The notes under the pieces: generated by a model
Told to the model about the DNA's origin: nothing
Database searches by the model: none
Seen by the model: the letters and a program-made list of their open reading frames with translations, nothing else
Translations under genes and position numbers: made by a program
From: JAWXUE01 sp044432865
Lineage (GTDB): Bacteria > Bacillota_I > Bacilli_A > Acholeplasmatales > Anaeroplasmataceae
Length of the DNA: 41,230 nt
Reading direction: 5' to 3'
NCBI GenBank assembly: GCA_044432865.1
Contig: JAWXUF010000006.1
Span: 1 to 41,230, forward strand
In this document: one piece after another, positions 1 through 5,659 of the stretch
Layout of the letters: every line of letters starts with the position of its first letter
How positions within the stretch are numbered: position 1 is the stretch's first letter

Positions 1-247
1 TACGTGATAACCTTGATAAATCTTTTACTATTACTATGTTAAATAACTTTTTATTTAAATCAGATAACATATCTTGAAATCCAGGTCTATCTAAATTAGT
101 ACCTGTTTTAGCAATGTCTTTATAAATGTTAAAAATTGTAATGTTGTTATCATTACAATATTTAACTAAATTAATTTCTTGATTAATAATACTATTAGTA
201 TCTTTATCATCAGATGAATATCTAAGATATAGTGCTGCTACGTTCAT
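1..247 (-). CDS. Large serine recombinase, N-terminal part (runs off left edge)
   Basis: The frame opens at an ATG at 247-245 and stays open to the window edge (82 codons). The start reads MNVAALYLRYSSDD, then NSIINQ, LDRPGFQDML and KDLSRLSR. These are the N-terminal resolvase motifs: the Ser of YLRYS is the expected catalytic nucleophile, and the RPGF and DLSR segments shape the active site. It begins inside the last codons of the recombinase gene to its right (26-nt overlap), so the two are probably translationally coupled. It is a separate, diverged paralogue and not a frameshifted continuation, because the motifs start again from the N terminus. The C-terminal DNA-binding part cannot be seen. 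Confidence 0.88.
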   Translation of the reverse strand, partial: MNVAALYLRYSSDDKDTNSIINQEINLVKYCNDNNITIFNIYKDIAKTGTNLDRPGFQDMLSDLNKKLFNIVIVKDLSRLSR

Positions 248-1862
248 TGTCTATATACTCCTTTATTACATCATTACAATTGTTATATAATATTTCTACG
301 TATGTTTTTCTAGATCTAATACCCTTTTGTTTCTCATCAGTATGAACATATATCTTATCAATGAAAGCTATAATAAATTCAGTATTAATATCACTATTTT
401 TATACTTTTTTATTTTATCAATAAATGTTAGGGATTCATTAACGTAATCCACATTATCTTCAGTGTTATTTTCTAATCTTTCATATAAACTTTTAACTGA
501 ATTATCATATGATGTTTTTTCTTGTGAATATCTTTTCATTAGTTCTTGATATATTGAATTAGTTATTTCATTTTTATTATAACTATCAAATAGATTTACT
601 ATTTTATCATCTATATCTTTTATTAATTCTTTAAATTTATATATTTGTTTATTTAATTCATTAATAGTATTTTCACTTTTATTGTTTTGTATATTTAAAG
701 CATAATCTTTAAATGACTCTTCATTATCTAAGATTATTTTAAACATAGAAGTTAACTCTGATTTTACTATATTAAATAAGTCTTCATATCTAATAGCACC
801 ATCAGTTTTACCAATAGGATTTCTACAATATAATCTTTTAATTTTAGCAGTACTACTACTTATTCTAAGTCTATTACCACAGCCCCTACAAAACACTATT
901 CCTGAAAATATATTATTAGATTCTACAGCAACTCTTCTACCTTTTAATTGTTTTGCAAGTAAAAATGTTTCTTGATCTACAATAGCTTCAAACTTATCTT
1001 TTGCTTTATATTGAGAATCTTCATTAATTGTTGAAGATTTTTTTGTTTTGAAATTTACTGTTCTCTTACCTCTTATGTAAGTACCAGTATATTCTTCTTT
1101 AAGAAGGATTTTATAAACTATATGTCTAGTCCATTCATATTTTTGTTCTTCTAAATAAATACTATATTTAGCTGAATCATAATTATAGTTTAAATAGTTA
1201 TAATAGCCTGGTAAAGGGATTTTTTTATTTTTTAAGTCTTTAGCAATTGCATCTGTAGATTTACCATTTATGTATTCATTAAATATATATTTAACTATAG
1301 GTGCTGTATTATCATCTAATACTCTTTTACCATTATCATTAAACTTATATCCATAAATTGGAGTAGCTGTTCTTGTCTCTTCTAATGATTTCATTTGATT
1401 AGTTAAACTAAATCTAACTTTCTTAGAAATATCTTTAGCATACCATTCATTAATAATATTTTTAAATGGAGCAAGTTCATTATCATCTTCTCTTATAGTA
1501 TCTACATTATCATTAACTGCTATAAACCTAATATTATGTTTAGGAAAATACTCTTCAGTATAATAACCTGTTTTTAAATAATTTCTCCCTATACGACTTA
1601 AGTCTTTAACTATTACTGTAGTTATTTTACCTTTTTCAATATCACTTAACATTGCTTGAAATCCAGGTCTATCAAAGGTTGTACCTGATATACCATCATC
1701 CTGATATATATCATATATTTGCCAACCTTGATTCAAAACGTAATCTCTAAGAAATTCTTTTTGATTTAAAATAGATCCACTAGTACCTGTTCTTTCGTCT
1801 TCTTGCGATAGTCTACAGTAAATAGCACAATAATTAGTCTTCTGTTTCTCCGGCTTCACCAT
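222..1862 (-). CDS. Large serine recombinase (site-specific integrase/excisionase)
   Basis: A 546-residue protein. The N-terminal resolvase domain (about 10-150) has the catalytic Ser19 in YCRLS, FDRPGFQAML and KDLSRIGRN. The recombinase domain (about 165-300) is followed by a zinc-ribbon segment around 325-350 with FCRGCG and a later YCRN. A charged coiled-coil-like region (about 400-500) completes the large serine recombinase plan. Such enzymes cut both att sites via a 5' phosphoserine link, rotate the ends and rejoin them, moving whole elements. Its ATG follows AGAGG, overlaps the end of a small upstream ORF, and its own 3' end overlaps a second recombinase. I infer that it mobilises the surrounding island. 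Confidence 0.95.
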   Translation of the reverse strand: MVKPEKQKTNYCAIYCRLSQEDERTGTSGSILNQKEFLRDYVLNQGWQIYDIYQDDGISGTTFDRPGFQAMLSDIEKGKITTVIVKDLSRIGRNYLKTGYYTEEYFPKHNIRFIAVNDNVDTIREDDNELAPFKNIINEWYAKDISKKVRFSLTNQMKSLEETRTATPIYGYKFNDNGKRVLDDNTAPIVKYIFNEYINGKSTDAIAKDLKNKKIPLPGYYNYLNYNYDSAKYSIYLEEQKYEWTRHIVYKILLKEEYTGTYIRGKRTVNFKTKKSSTINEDSQYKAKDKFEAIVDQETFLLAKQLKGRRVAVESNNIFSGIVFCRGCGNRLRISSSTAKIKRLYCRNPIGKTDGAIRYEDLFNIVKSELTSMFKIILDNEESFKDYALNIQNNKSENTINELNKQIYKFKELIKDIDDKIVNLFDSYNKNEITNSIYQELMKRYSQEKTSYDNSVKSLYERLENNTEDNVDYVNESLTFIDKIKKYKNSDINTEFIIAFIDKIYVHTDEKQKGIRSRKTYVEILYNNCNDVIKEYIDNERSSTIS

Positions 1863-1989
1863 AATCTACTACCTCTTTCTCTTCTTCTCTTTCAAATAAC
1901 TCAATAAGTTTTTCTTCTATTGTTTTCCCCATACTTTTAAAACTTCTTCTTATTTCAAATATTCTTGTATCAATTACTTTAGTAGTCAT
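1834..1989 (-). CDS. Small charged protein upstream of recombinase
   Basis: A 51-codon ORF that starts MTTKVIDTRI and ends GEAGETED. It is rich in Lys and Glu with a predicted helical middle. The start has a good Shine-Dalgarno (AGGTGA, 7 nt upstream), and the 3' end overlaps the recombinase start by 29 nt, so coupled translation is likely. I do not recognise a family. Position suggests an accessory factor for recombination or simply a coupling leader peptide; that is inference. Confidence 0.55.
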   Translation of the reverse strand: MTTKVIDTRIFEIRRSFKSMGKTIEEKLIELFEREEEKEVVDYGEAGETED

Positions 1990-1997
1990 TAATGATT

Positions 1998-2021
1998 CAC
2001 CTCATAACAATATATGAGATG
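1998..2021 (-). promoter_or_regulatory. Hairpin burying the small-ORF ribosome binding site
   Basis: On the minus strand, CATCTCAT and ATGAGGTG can form an 8-bp stem (one G-U) around an 8-nt loop. The 3' arm contains the AGGTG Shine-Dalgarno of the small ORF that starts at 1989. Reading through an upstream short frame (TTG near 2058, ending in TAATG at the small ORF start) would open the stem. The sequence shows the pairing; a translational switch is inference. Confidence 0.45.
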
Positions 2022-2088
2022 TAATACCTTATTTATTCTTATAACAATTCTTCTCAATTCGCCTTCTTTCTCATCTCATTTGAATTAA

Positions 2089-2598
2089 TTACTTATAGTC
2101 GTTCATAATTAATTTGTATTTATTTATTTTGTTTTGAAGTTTAATATCTTTAACTTCTACTTTCAGTTTATATTCTTCATACATTACTACTTGTGAGAAT
2201 GCTATAGCATCTATTTCAATTTCTTGATTATAGTAATGTTGTTTATTTGTATTATAATTTTGGATTTCTTTAGTCCATCTTTTAGCTTTATTATTATTAA
2301 AGTTATTTACATATATCCACTGGAAATAATGTTCTAATTCATGTAGTATTGATATTTTAAGTCTAGTCATATCAATTTTATTTTTAGGATGTAATATTAT
2401 TGCATTCAAATCAAAATGATATAATGCAGTAGATTTAATTGTATGATCAAATACAGCAAATATTGGTTCTATATTACCTAAATAATTTTTACAGATATAT
2501 TTAATAAATATATTAAGTTTATCTTGTATTTCTAATTCTTGTAATTTCTCAACTCCAAAGTACTCAATAAATTCTAATTCTTCTAAAGTATGTTTCAT
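2089..2598 (-). CDS. ImmA/IrrE-family metallopeptidase
   Basis: A 169-residue protein with the zinc-peptidase motif HELEH at 86-90 and a downstream EIEIDAIAF segment (about 126-134) that fits the third metal ligand. ImmA/IrrE proteins cleave a partner XRE repressor on mobile elements, which turns on excision or transfer genes. The gene is divergent from an XRE regulator 150 bp away and lies upstream of the recombinases on the same strand, as expected for that circuit. The start is an ATG with AAGGAGA in front. The N terminus has no helix-turn-helix of its own, so repressor and protease are split between two genes. The family call is firm; cleavage of the neighbouring regulator is inferred. 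Confidence 0.9.
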   Translation of the reverse strand: MKHTLEELEFIEYFGVEKLQELEIQDKLNIFIKYICKNYLGNIEPIFAVFDHTIKSTALYHFDLNAIILHPKNKIDMTRLKISILHELEHYFQWIYVNNFNNNKAKRWTKEIQNYNTNKQHYYNQEIEIDAIAFSQVVMYEEYKLKVEVKDIKLQNKINKYKLIMNDYK

Positions 2599-2613
2599 AT
2601 TATCTTCTCCTTT

Positions 2614-2628
2614 GTGAATTTAATTCAC
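2614..2628. promoter_or_regulatory. Operator O1 (perfect palindrome)
   Basis: GTGAATT-T-AATTCAC, a perfect 7+1+7 palindrome just downstream of the expected start point of the leftward promoter. It is one of three related 15-bp sites at 31-32 bp spacing, so it is a likely binding site for the XRE repressor encoded at 2748. Confidence 0.8.
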
Positions 2629-2638
2629 TCATATTTTT

Positions 2639-2667
2639 ATTCTACGTGATTATGATTCACTTGTCAA
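2639..2667 (-). promoter_or_regulatory. Promoter for the immA-recombinase genes
   Basis: On the minus strand there is TTGACA (2667-2662), a 17-bp spacer and TAGAAT (2644-2639). This is close to the sigma-A consensus. Operator O2 fills the spacer and O1 lies just downstream of the start point, so a bound repressor would shut it off. Confidence 0.85.
2646..2660. promoter_or_regulatory. Operator O2
   Basis: GTGATTA-T-GATTCAC, an imperfect copy of the operator palindrome (GTGA.....TTCAC). It lies between the -35 and -10 of the leftward promoter, 32 bp from O1 start to start. Confidence 0.75.
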
Positions 2668-2676
2668 TAAGTATTT

Positions 2677-2691
2677 GTGAATTTTGTTCAC
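2677..2691. promoter_or_regulatory. Operator O3
   Basis: GTGAATT-T-TGTTCAC, a one-mismatch-per-arm copy of the palindrome, 31 bp from O2. It lies just upstream of the -35 of the rightward promoter, so it could give autoregulation or activation of the repressor gene. Confidence 0.75.
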
Positions 2692-2697
2692 TTTTAT

Positions 2698-2726
2698 TTG
2701 ATTTAAGTAAAATTATTAGATATAAT
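2698..2726 (+). promoter_or_regulatory. Promoter of the XRE regulator
   Basis: TTGATT (2698-2703), a 17-bp spacer and TATAAT (2721-2726), with the ATG at 2748 after GGATGTGAT. Confidence 0.8.
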
Positions 2727-2747
2727 TAAATAAATGGATGTGATAAT

Positions 2748-3074
2748 ATGAAAGATACAATAAGAGATCAAGTACGAAGTGTACTTAGAGATAAATTAAT
2801 GGGTAATAACTCTGTAGAATTAAAAAAGTTAATTAGTGATACTTTAGAGATAGATCCATCAACAATTAGAAAATGGATTGCTCCAAATTCTAATTCAATT
2901 CCTTCAACAGTTGATTTACCAATTATTTGTGATTTATTAAATATAACTCTAGCTGAATTATTTGGATTAAATCAGGATGAGTTAAATGTTAAACAAAAAC
3001 AATTGTTAAAATCTTATGAAGATGCTGATGATAAAAATAAAACATTAGTTGATACAATATTAGATATTAAGTAA
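2748..3074 (+). CDS. XRE-family (Cro/CI-like) transcriptional repressor
   Basis: A 108-residue protein with a helix-turn-helix over about 25-75. IDPSTIRKWI is the likely recognition helix region, followed by LPIICDLLNITLAELFGL, the usual end of an XRE domain. The short C-terminal helix (about 80-108) may serve dimerisation. It is divergent from the ImmA/IrrE peptidase and faces three 15-bp palindromes that overlap both promoters, so it is probably the immunity repressor of the element. A terminator follows directly after the stop. The DNA-binding fold is clear; target and function follow from context. Confidence 0.88.
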   Translation: MKDTIRDQVRSVLRDKLMGNNSVELKKLISDTLEIDPSTIRKWIAPNSNSIPSTVDLPIICDLLNITLAELFGLNQDELNVKQKQLLKSYEDADDKNKTLVDTILDIK

Positions 3075-3079
3075 TTTAT

Positions 3080-3106
3080 GAAGAACATTTTTGTTCTTCT
3101 TTTTTT
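3080..3106 (+). terminator. Terminator of the XRE gene
   Basis: GAAGAAC and GTTCTTC form a 7-bp stem around a 6-nt loop, followed by seven T residues. Confidence 0.88.
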
Positions 3107-3151
3107 GACTTCGTTTAGATGAAACGACTTACTTAAAATCAAAAAAATCAA

Positions 3152-3279
3152 CTATTTCAAAAGCAGCAAATTTCAAACGTTACTCTCTAATCACCCGGCT
3201 ATTAGTATACGCCGGGTTTCCCATAGAAAATAAACGTTTGAAGGGCTATTTATATTTTGCTGTTTTGATAATAAAATAG
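3152..3279. repeat. Large imperfect hairpin, element 1
   Basis: Nested pairings run from the outside in: CTATTT/AAATAG, CAAAA/TTTTG, CAGCAAA/TTTGCTG, TTCAAACGTT/AACGTTTGAA (3172-3181 with 3233-3242) and the tip ACCCGGC/GCCGGGT (3193-3199 with 3211-3217). The loop is TATTAGTATAC. The pairings are seen directly; the function is unknown. The same loop occurs in element 2. Confidence 0.65.
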
Positions 3280-3311
3280 AGTTTTATATTTCATGATTTT
3301 TCACCCTTTCT

Positions 3312-3410
3312 AACTATGTAAACATCACACTTTTGAAGCCACGCGACGGGCTATTAGTAATACGCCCGTTTCGCGCTGTCTTTTACAAAAGATTGATTAT
3401 GTTTATAGTT
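3312..3410. repeat. Large imperfect hairpin, element 2
   Basis: Nested pairings are AACTAT/ATAGTT, AAACAT/ATGTTT, CTTTTG/CAAAAG, CGCG/CGCG and the tip CGGGC/GCCCG (3347-3351 with 3364-3368). The loop is TATTAGTAATAC, one base longer than that of element 1. Relative to element 1 the tip stem has compensating changes (C-G to G-C, C-G to A-T) and the loop is kept. Confidence 0.65.
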
Positions 3411-3537
3411 GTTTATTTTAGTAATAAAATTCGTATACTCATTTAATTACAATTAGATGATAACTTACATGATTATACCAATTTGCCACCTAACCCTATA
3501 AAAGGTGCATTCTTGATTAAAACACACTTTATTACAG

Positions 3538-3614
3538 TTAGATTTTATTATAGTTATAAATATCGTTTGTCCTTCTTAACATATATAAATCGGTATTTCT
3601 AAAATAAAATCTAA
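3538..3614. repeat. AT-rich long hairpin, element 3
   Basis: TTAGATTTTATT (3538-3549) pairs perfectly with AATAAAATCTAA (3603-3614), and inside it AAATATCG (3558-3565) pairs with CGGTATTT (3591-3598, one G-U). It lacks the shared loop of elements 1 and 2. Confidence 0.5.
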
Positions 3615-3670
3615 AATCATTTTACAAAATAGTGTAACATCATTACTCTACTTTGATTTTTTGGCAAAAT

Positions 3671-3695
3671 AAAAACCACTAAAATTAATTAGTGG
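3671..3695 (-). terminator. Second terminator after the HNH gene
   Basis: On the minus strand, CCACTAA and TTAGTGG form a stem followed by TTTTTATTTT. It backs up the terminator at 3709-3732. Confidence 0.75.
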
Positions 3696-3708
3696 ATAAA
3701 AAGAAAAA

Positions 3709-3732
3709 TGTAAGTCCGTTGCCTGACTTACA
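3709..3732 (-). terminator. First terminator after the HNH gene
   Basis: TGTAAGTC and GACTTACA form an 8-bp stem, followed on the minus strand by TTTTTCTTTTT. The loop holds GGCAAC (minus strand), which is complementary to a loop in the HNH leader at about 4733-4739. Confidence 0.8.
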
Positions 3733-3739
3733 CCTATTA

Positions 3740-3762
3740 GGAGGTTCCAATAATTTTACTTA
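3740..3762 (+). repeat. Inverted repeat, left copy, at the HNH gene end
   Basis: GGAGGTTC (3740-3747) and TTTTACTTA (3754-3762) match, in inverted order, TAAGTAAAA (4679-4687) and GAACCTCC (4690-4697) on the other side of the HNH gene. The left copy has 4 extra bases in the spacer and includes the stop codon region. Confidence 0.65.
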
Positions 3763-4661
3763 TTGAATTCCTTTCTTAAATTTTCTGCTAAGTTGGTATA
3801 TGTATAATTATATTCATATAATGCATTATTATGTGAATCACGCCCAACAACTGTACCATCTTTTAAATCTTTTTCTGCATCACAGTTAATTTTAACAAGT
3901 TCATTAATTACAATATCAAAATTAACATGTGTATTTATTGTTAAATCATCACATAGTGATTCTAATTTATTATCACAATGAGTTACTCCATAAAATATAT
4001 GCCAACCTCTTATTACATTAGCTTCACTAAAATAATTTTTTGCATATGTGTTAAATAAAATACATTTATCTAACAATGATTGAATATCATCATTAGTAGG
4101 CATATTGTAATTTTTTATTGTAATAACAACTGATGAATCTCCCCAATCGAAATTCATATTATCTACATCGAAAATTTCTTTACAAAAATCAATAACTGCT
4201 AACGTTGTAACATCAAACAATTCTATTTCAACAGTCCCAACAAATAACTTCTTATTTTGAATTCCTTTTAATTTTTTGAAAAATCTAATACCTGAAGCTG
4301 AATCATATAAATTTAATTCTTCATCTTTAGTATTATTAGGATTCAATTCTTTAATTTCATAATGATTTTGAACTTTGATTATTTCAAATTTCTTATCATT
4401 AGTAGCAAAATGAGGAAATTTATTAGCTTTATCATCATTTGTTTGTATATGACAACAAATCAAATTATGTTCTGCATCTTTTCCACCTTTACTTTGAGGT
4501 AAAATATGATCTAAATTCCACCCAAATTCACTTTTTCTATCATCATAAGCACTCTTATTGATAGTTCTTCCAGCAAAGTCTTTGACTCTAACTGCTTTAC
4601 CGAATCTTTTTTTCCACAGCAACATTGCTGTCTCCCTACATATAATCATAATATTATTCAT
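3756..4661 (-). CDS. HNH endonuclease
   Basis: A 301-residue protein with an HNH motif at about 48-80: WNLDHILPQSKGG (Asp51-His52), HNL with Asn66, and a later H..TNDDKANK segment. HNH nucleases use a metal in a beta-beta-alpha fold to nick or cut DNA. The C-terminal two thirds (about 100-301) match no family I know. The start is placed at the ATG at 4661 because AAGGTGA lies just upstream; the in-frame GTG at 4670 overlaps that Shine-Dalgarno. The gene has its own putative promoter, a structured leader of about 180 nt, two terminators and flanking inverted repeats, so it is a self-contained unit beside the methyltransferase operon. It could be a homing-type or defence nuclease. Confidence 0.8.
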   Translation of the reverse strand: MNNIMIICRETAMLLWKKRFGKAVRVKDFAGRTINKSAYDDRKSEFGWNLDHILPQSKGGKDAEHNLICCHIQTNDDKANKFPHFATNDKKFEIIKVQNHYEIKELNPNNTKDEELNLYDSASGIRFFKKLKGIQNKKLFVGTVEIELFDVTTLAVIDFCKEIFDVDNMNFDWGDSSVVITIKNYNMPTNDDIQSLLDKCILFNTYAKNYFSEANVIRGWHIFYGVTHCDNKLESLCDDLTINTHVNFDIVINELVKINCDAEKDLKDGTVVGRDSHNNALYEYNYTYTNLAENLRKEFNK

Positions 4662-4678
4662 TTTATTCACCTTATCAG

Positions 4679-4697
4679 TAAGTAAAATAGAACCTCC
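4679..4697 (-). repeat. Inverted repeat, right copy, at the HNH gene start
   Basis: On the minus strand it reads GGAGGTTCTATTTTACTTA, the counterpart of 3740-3762. Its inner 13 bases (AGTAAAATAGAAC on the plus strand, 4681-4693) also recur inverted at 5644-5656, upstream of the second DpnA-like gene. Confidence 0.65.
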
Positions 4698-4720
4698 TTT
4701 ACAGTTCTTAATAAATACAT

Positions 4721-4835
4721 GACTAATCGTTAGGGCAACCTAATACTGTAAGCCTCAAAGGGCAATCCTCATAACAGTGTTCCAGAAGATTCATTAGTCA
4801 ACTTTTCATATCAAAAGTTTATTGTTTTATTTGTA
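4721..4835 (+). ncRNA. Putative structured RNA in the HNH leader region (strand uncertain)
   Basis: GACTAAT (4721-4727) pairs with ATTAGTC (4793-4799). Inside are TTAGG/CCTAA closed by GCAA (a GNRA loop on the plus strand, 4730-4743) and ACTGT/ACAGT (4745-4749 with 4774-4778). On the plus strand a weak terminator-like hairpin follows (AACTTTT/AAAAGTT, 4800-4819, then TATTGTTTTATTT). The GNRA loop and this hairpin favour a plus-strand RNA divergent from the HNH gene. However, the only good promoter I find reads leftward, which would make this the HNH 5' leader. It matches no riboswitch class I recognise. Confidence 0.4.
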
Positions 4836-4846
4836 ACTGCAATAAT

Positions 4847-4874
4847 ATTATACAAAATATAAGAATAAAGTCAA
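4847..4874 (-). promoter_or_regulatory. Putative promoter of the HNH gene
   Basis: On the minus strand there is TTGACT (4874-4869), a 16-bp spacer and TATAAT (4852-4847). The -35 box overlaps the distal arm of the methyltransferase terminator. It would give a leader of about 180 nt. Confidence 0.55.
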
Positions 4875-4895
4875 TGACTCTTAGAATCATTGACT
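4869..4895 (-). terminator. Terminator of the defence operon
   Basis: AGTCAATGA and TCATTGACT form a 9-bp stem, followed on the minus strand by TTATTCTTAT. It lies 6 nt after the stop of the methyltransferase gene. Confidence 0.8.
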
Positions 4896-4900
4896 AAAAT

Positions 4901-5608
4901 TTATTTTACTCTCTTATTAGCTATATCATAAAATTTATCATCTTTTTCAATACCAATATAATCTCTACCTAATTTCTTAGCAACATAACAAGTTGTCCCA
5001 CTTCCCATAAAAGGATCTAATACTATATCAGCTTTTTTAGTACACGATGATATTATTCTTTCTAATAATTCTTCCGGTTTTTGTGTTGGATGATAACCGA
5101 ATTTCTTTTCATGCATTTGAACAGCTGGAATTGTCCATACATCCTGCATTTCATCAGTATCGATATCAAACATATCTTTATAATTAAAACAATGTTTACC
5201 ACTCTTTTTAGCCCAAATAATAAGTTCATACGAGAACTTGAATTTGTTTTTATAAATTAATGGTGGTGGATCTGATTTATGCCACACTATTATATTTATA
5301 ATTTTAAATCCCACTTCTTTTAAATACTTTTGTATATCAAAAATATTATGTGATGTACCACTAACCCATATAGTACCTGTATCTTTTAATACATTGTAAC
5401 ATTGTTGTATCCATTCTTTAGTAAATTTATCAGTATCTTCATAATTTTCTTTTTTATCCCAATCACCTTTATTTACTGATACAACCTTTCCACTTTTAAT
5501 ACTTAATCCATTATTAGAAAGAAAGTAAGGTGGGTCAGCAAATATCATATCTATACTTCTTTCTTTTAATGTTGGTAAAACTTGTAAACAATCGTTATTA
5601 TATAACAA
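4901..5608 (-). CDS. DpnA-like DNA adenine methyltransferase (second copy)
   Basis: A 235-residue beta-class N6-adenine methyltransferase: the catalytic motif DPPYFLS is near the N terminus (25-31) and the AdoMet motif FMGSGTT near the C terminus (about 200-206). It is clearly paralogous to the DpnA-like gene at 8289: both share DPPYFLS, VNKG.WD, VLKD.GTIW, GKHCFNY, HPTQKP and the last motif. It lacks an insertion of about 25 residues that the other copy has. The start is TTG at 5608; the next Met is inside the catalytic region, so TTG is needed. Its Shine-Dalgarno (GGAGGTG) is buried in a 22-bp hairpin. The target is probably GATC or related, but copy-specific preference is unknown. Confidence 0.88.
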   Translation of the reverse strand: MLYNNDCLQVLPTLKERSIDMIFADPPYFLSNNGLSIKSGKVVSVNKGDWDKKENYEDTDKFTKEWIQQCYNVLKDTGTIWVSGTSHNIFDIQKYLKEVGFKIINIIVWHKSDPPPLIYKNKFKFSYELIIWAKKSGKHCFNYKDMFDIDTDEMQDVWTIPAVQMHEKKFGYHPTQKPEELLERIISSCTKKADIVLDPFMGSGTTCYVAKKLGRDYIGIEKDDKFYDIANKRVK

Positions 5609-5653
5609 AATAAAACACCTCCAGTAATATTATTACTAGAAGTGTTCTATTTT
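5607..5653 (-). promoter_or_regulatory. 22-bp hairpin enclosing the Shine-Dalgarno and start of the methyltransferase
   Basis: On the minus strand the 22-nt arm 5653-5632 pairs along its whole length with 5628-5607 (three G-U pairs, no mismatches) around the loop AAT. GGAGGTG and the first bases of the TTG start codon lie in the 3' arm. It separates this gene from the HEPN gene that ends at 5660. There is no T-run, so it is not a standard terminator. Confidence 0.75.
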
Positions 5654-5659
5654 ACTAAA

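Larger units (their letters stand above)
3107..3670. other. Non-coding zone with several large hairpins
   Basis: No convincing ORF lies between the XRE terminator and the terminators of the HNH gene. The stretch holds a small hairpin (TCGTTT/AAACGA, 3111-3127), two large imperfect hairpins with GC-rich tips (3152-3279 and 3312-3410), a short hairpin (CACCT/AGGTG, 3487-3507) and an AT-rich long hairpin (3538-3614). The GC-rich tips stand out against very AT-rich surroundings. It could be a replication or transfer origin, a set of structured RNAs, or the ends of small non-autonomous elements. Confidence 0.6.

Noticed and set aside
1..1862. Single recombinase gene broken by a frameshift near 222-247
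   Set aside because: The second frame restarts with its own catalytic N-terminal motifs, so these are two genes.
3107..3670. CRISPR array
   Set aside because: No regularly spaced direct repeats; the two related segments are hairpin tips with different flanking stems.
3756..4661. HNH protein as a Cas9/IscB-like guided nuclease
   Set aside because: Only an HNH motif is visible; there is no RuvC-like motif set or bridge helix, and 301 residues is too short. The nearby RNA-like structure is reported separately.
4721..4799. tRNA-like cloverleaf (7-bp closing stem, about 79 nt)
   Set aside because: There is no 7-nt T loop, no D-loop GG and no readable anticodon stem-loop; the branch with GCAA is a tetraloop hairpin.
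3107..4900. Group I or group II intron carrying the HNH gene
   Set aside because: No interrupted gene on the flanks, and I could not place the conserved intron core or domain V motifs.
4681..5656. Inverted 13-mer (AGTAAAATAGAAC) flanking the second DpnA-like gene as cassette ends
   Set aside because: A 13-base match within 1 kb of AT-rich sequence can arise by chance, and the right copy is explained by the Shine-Dalgarno hairpin.
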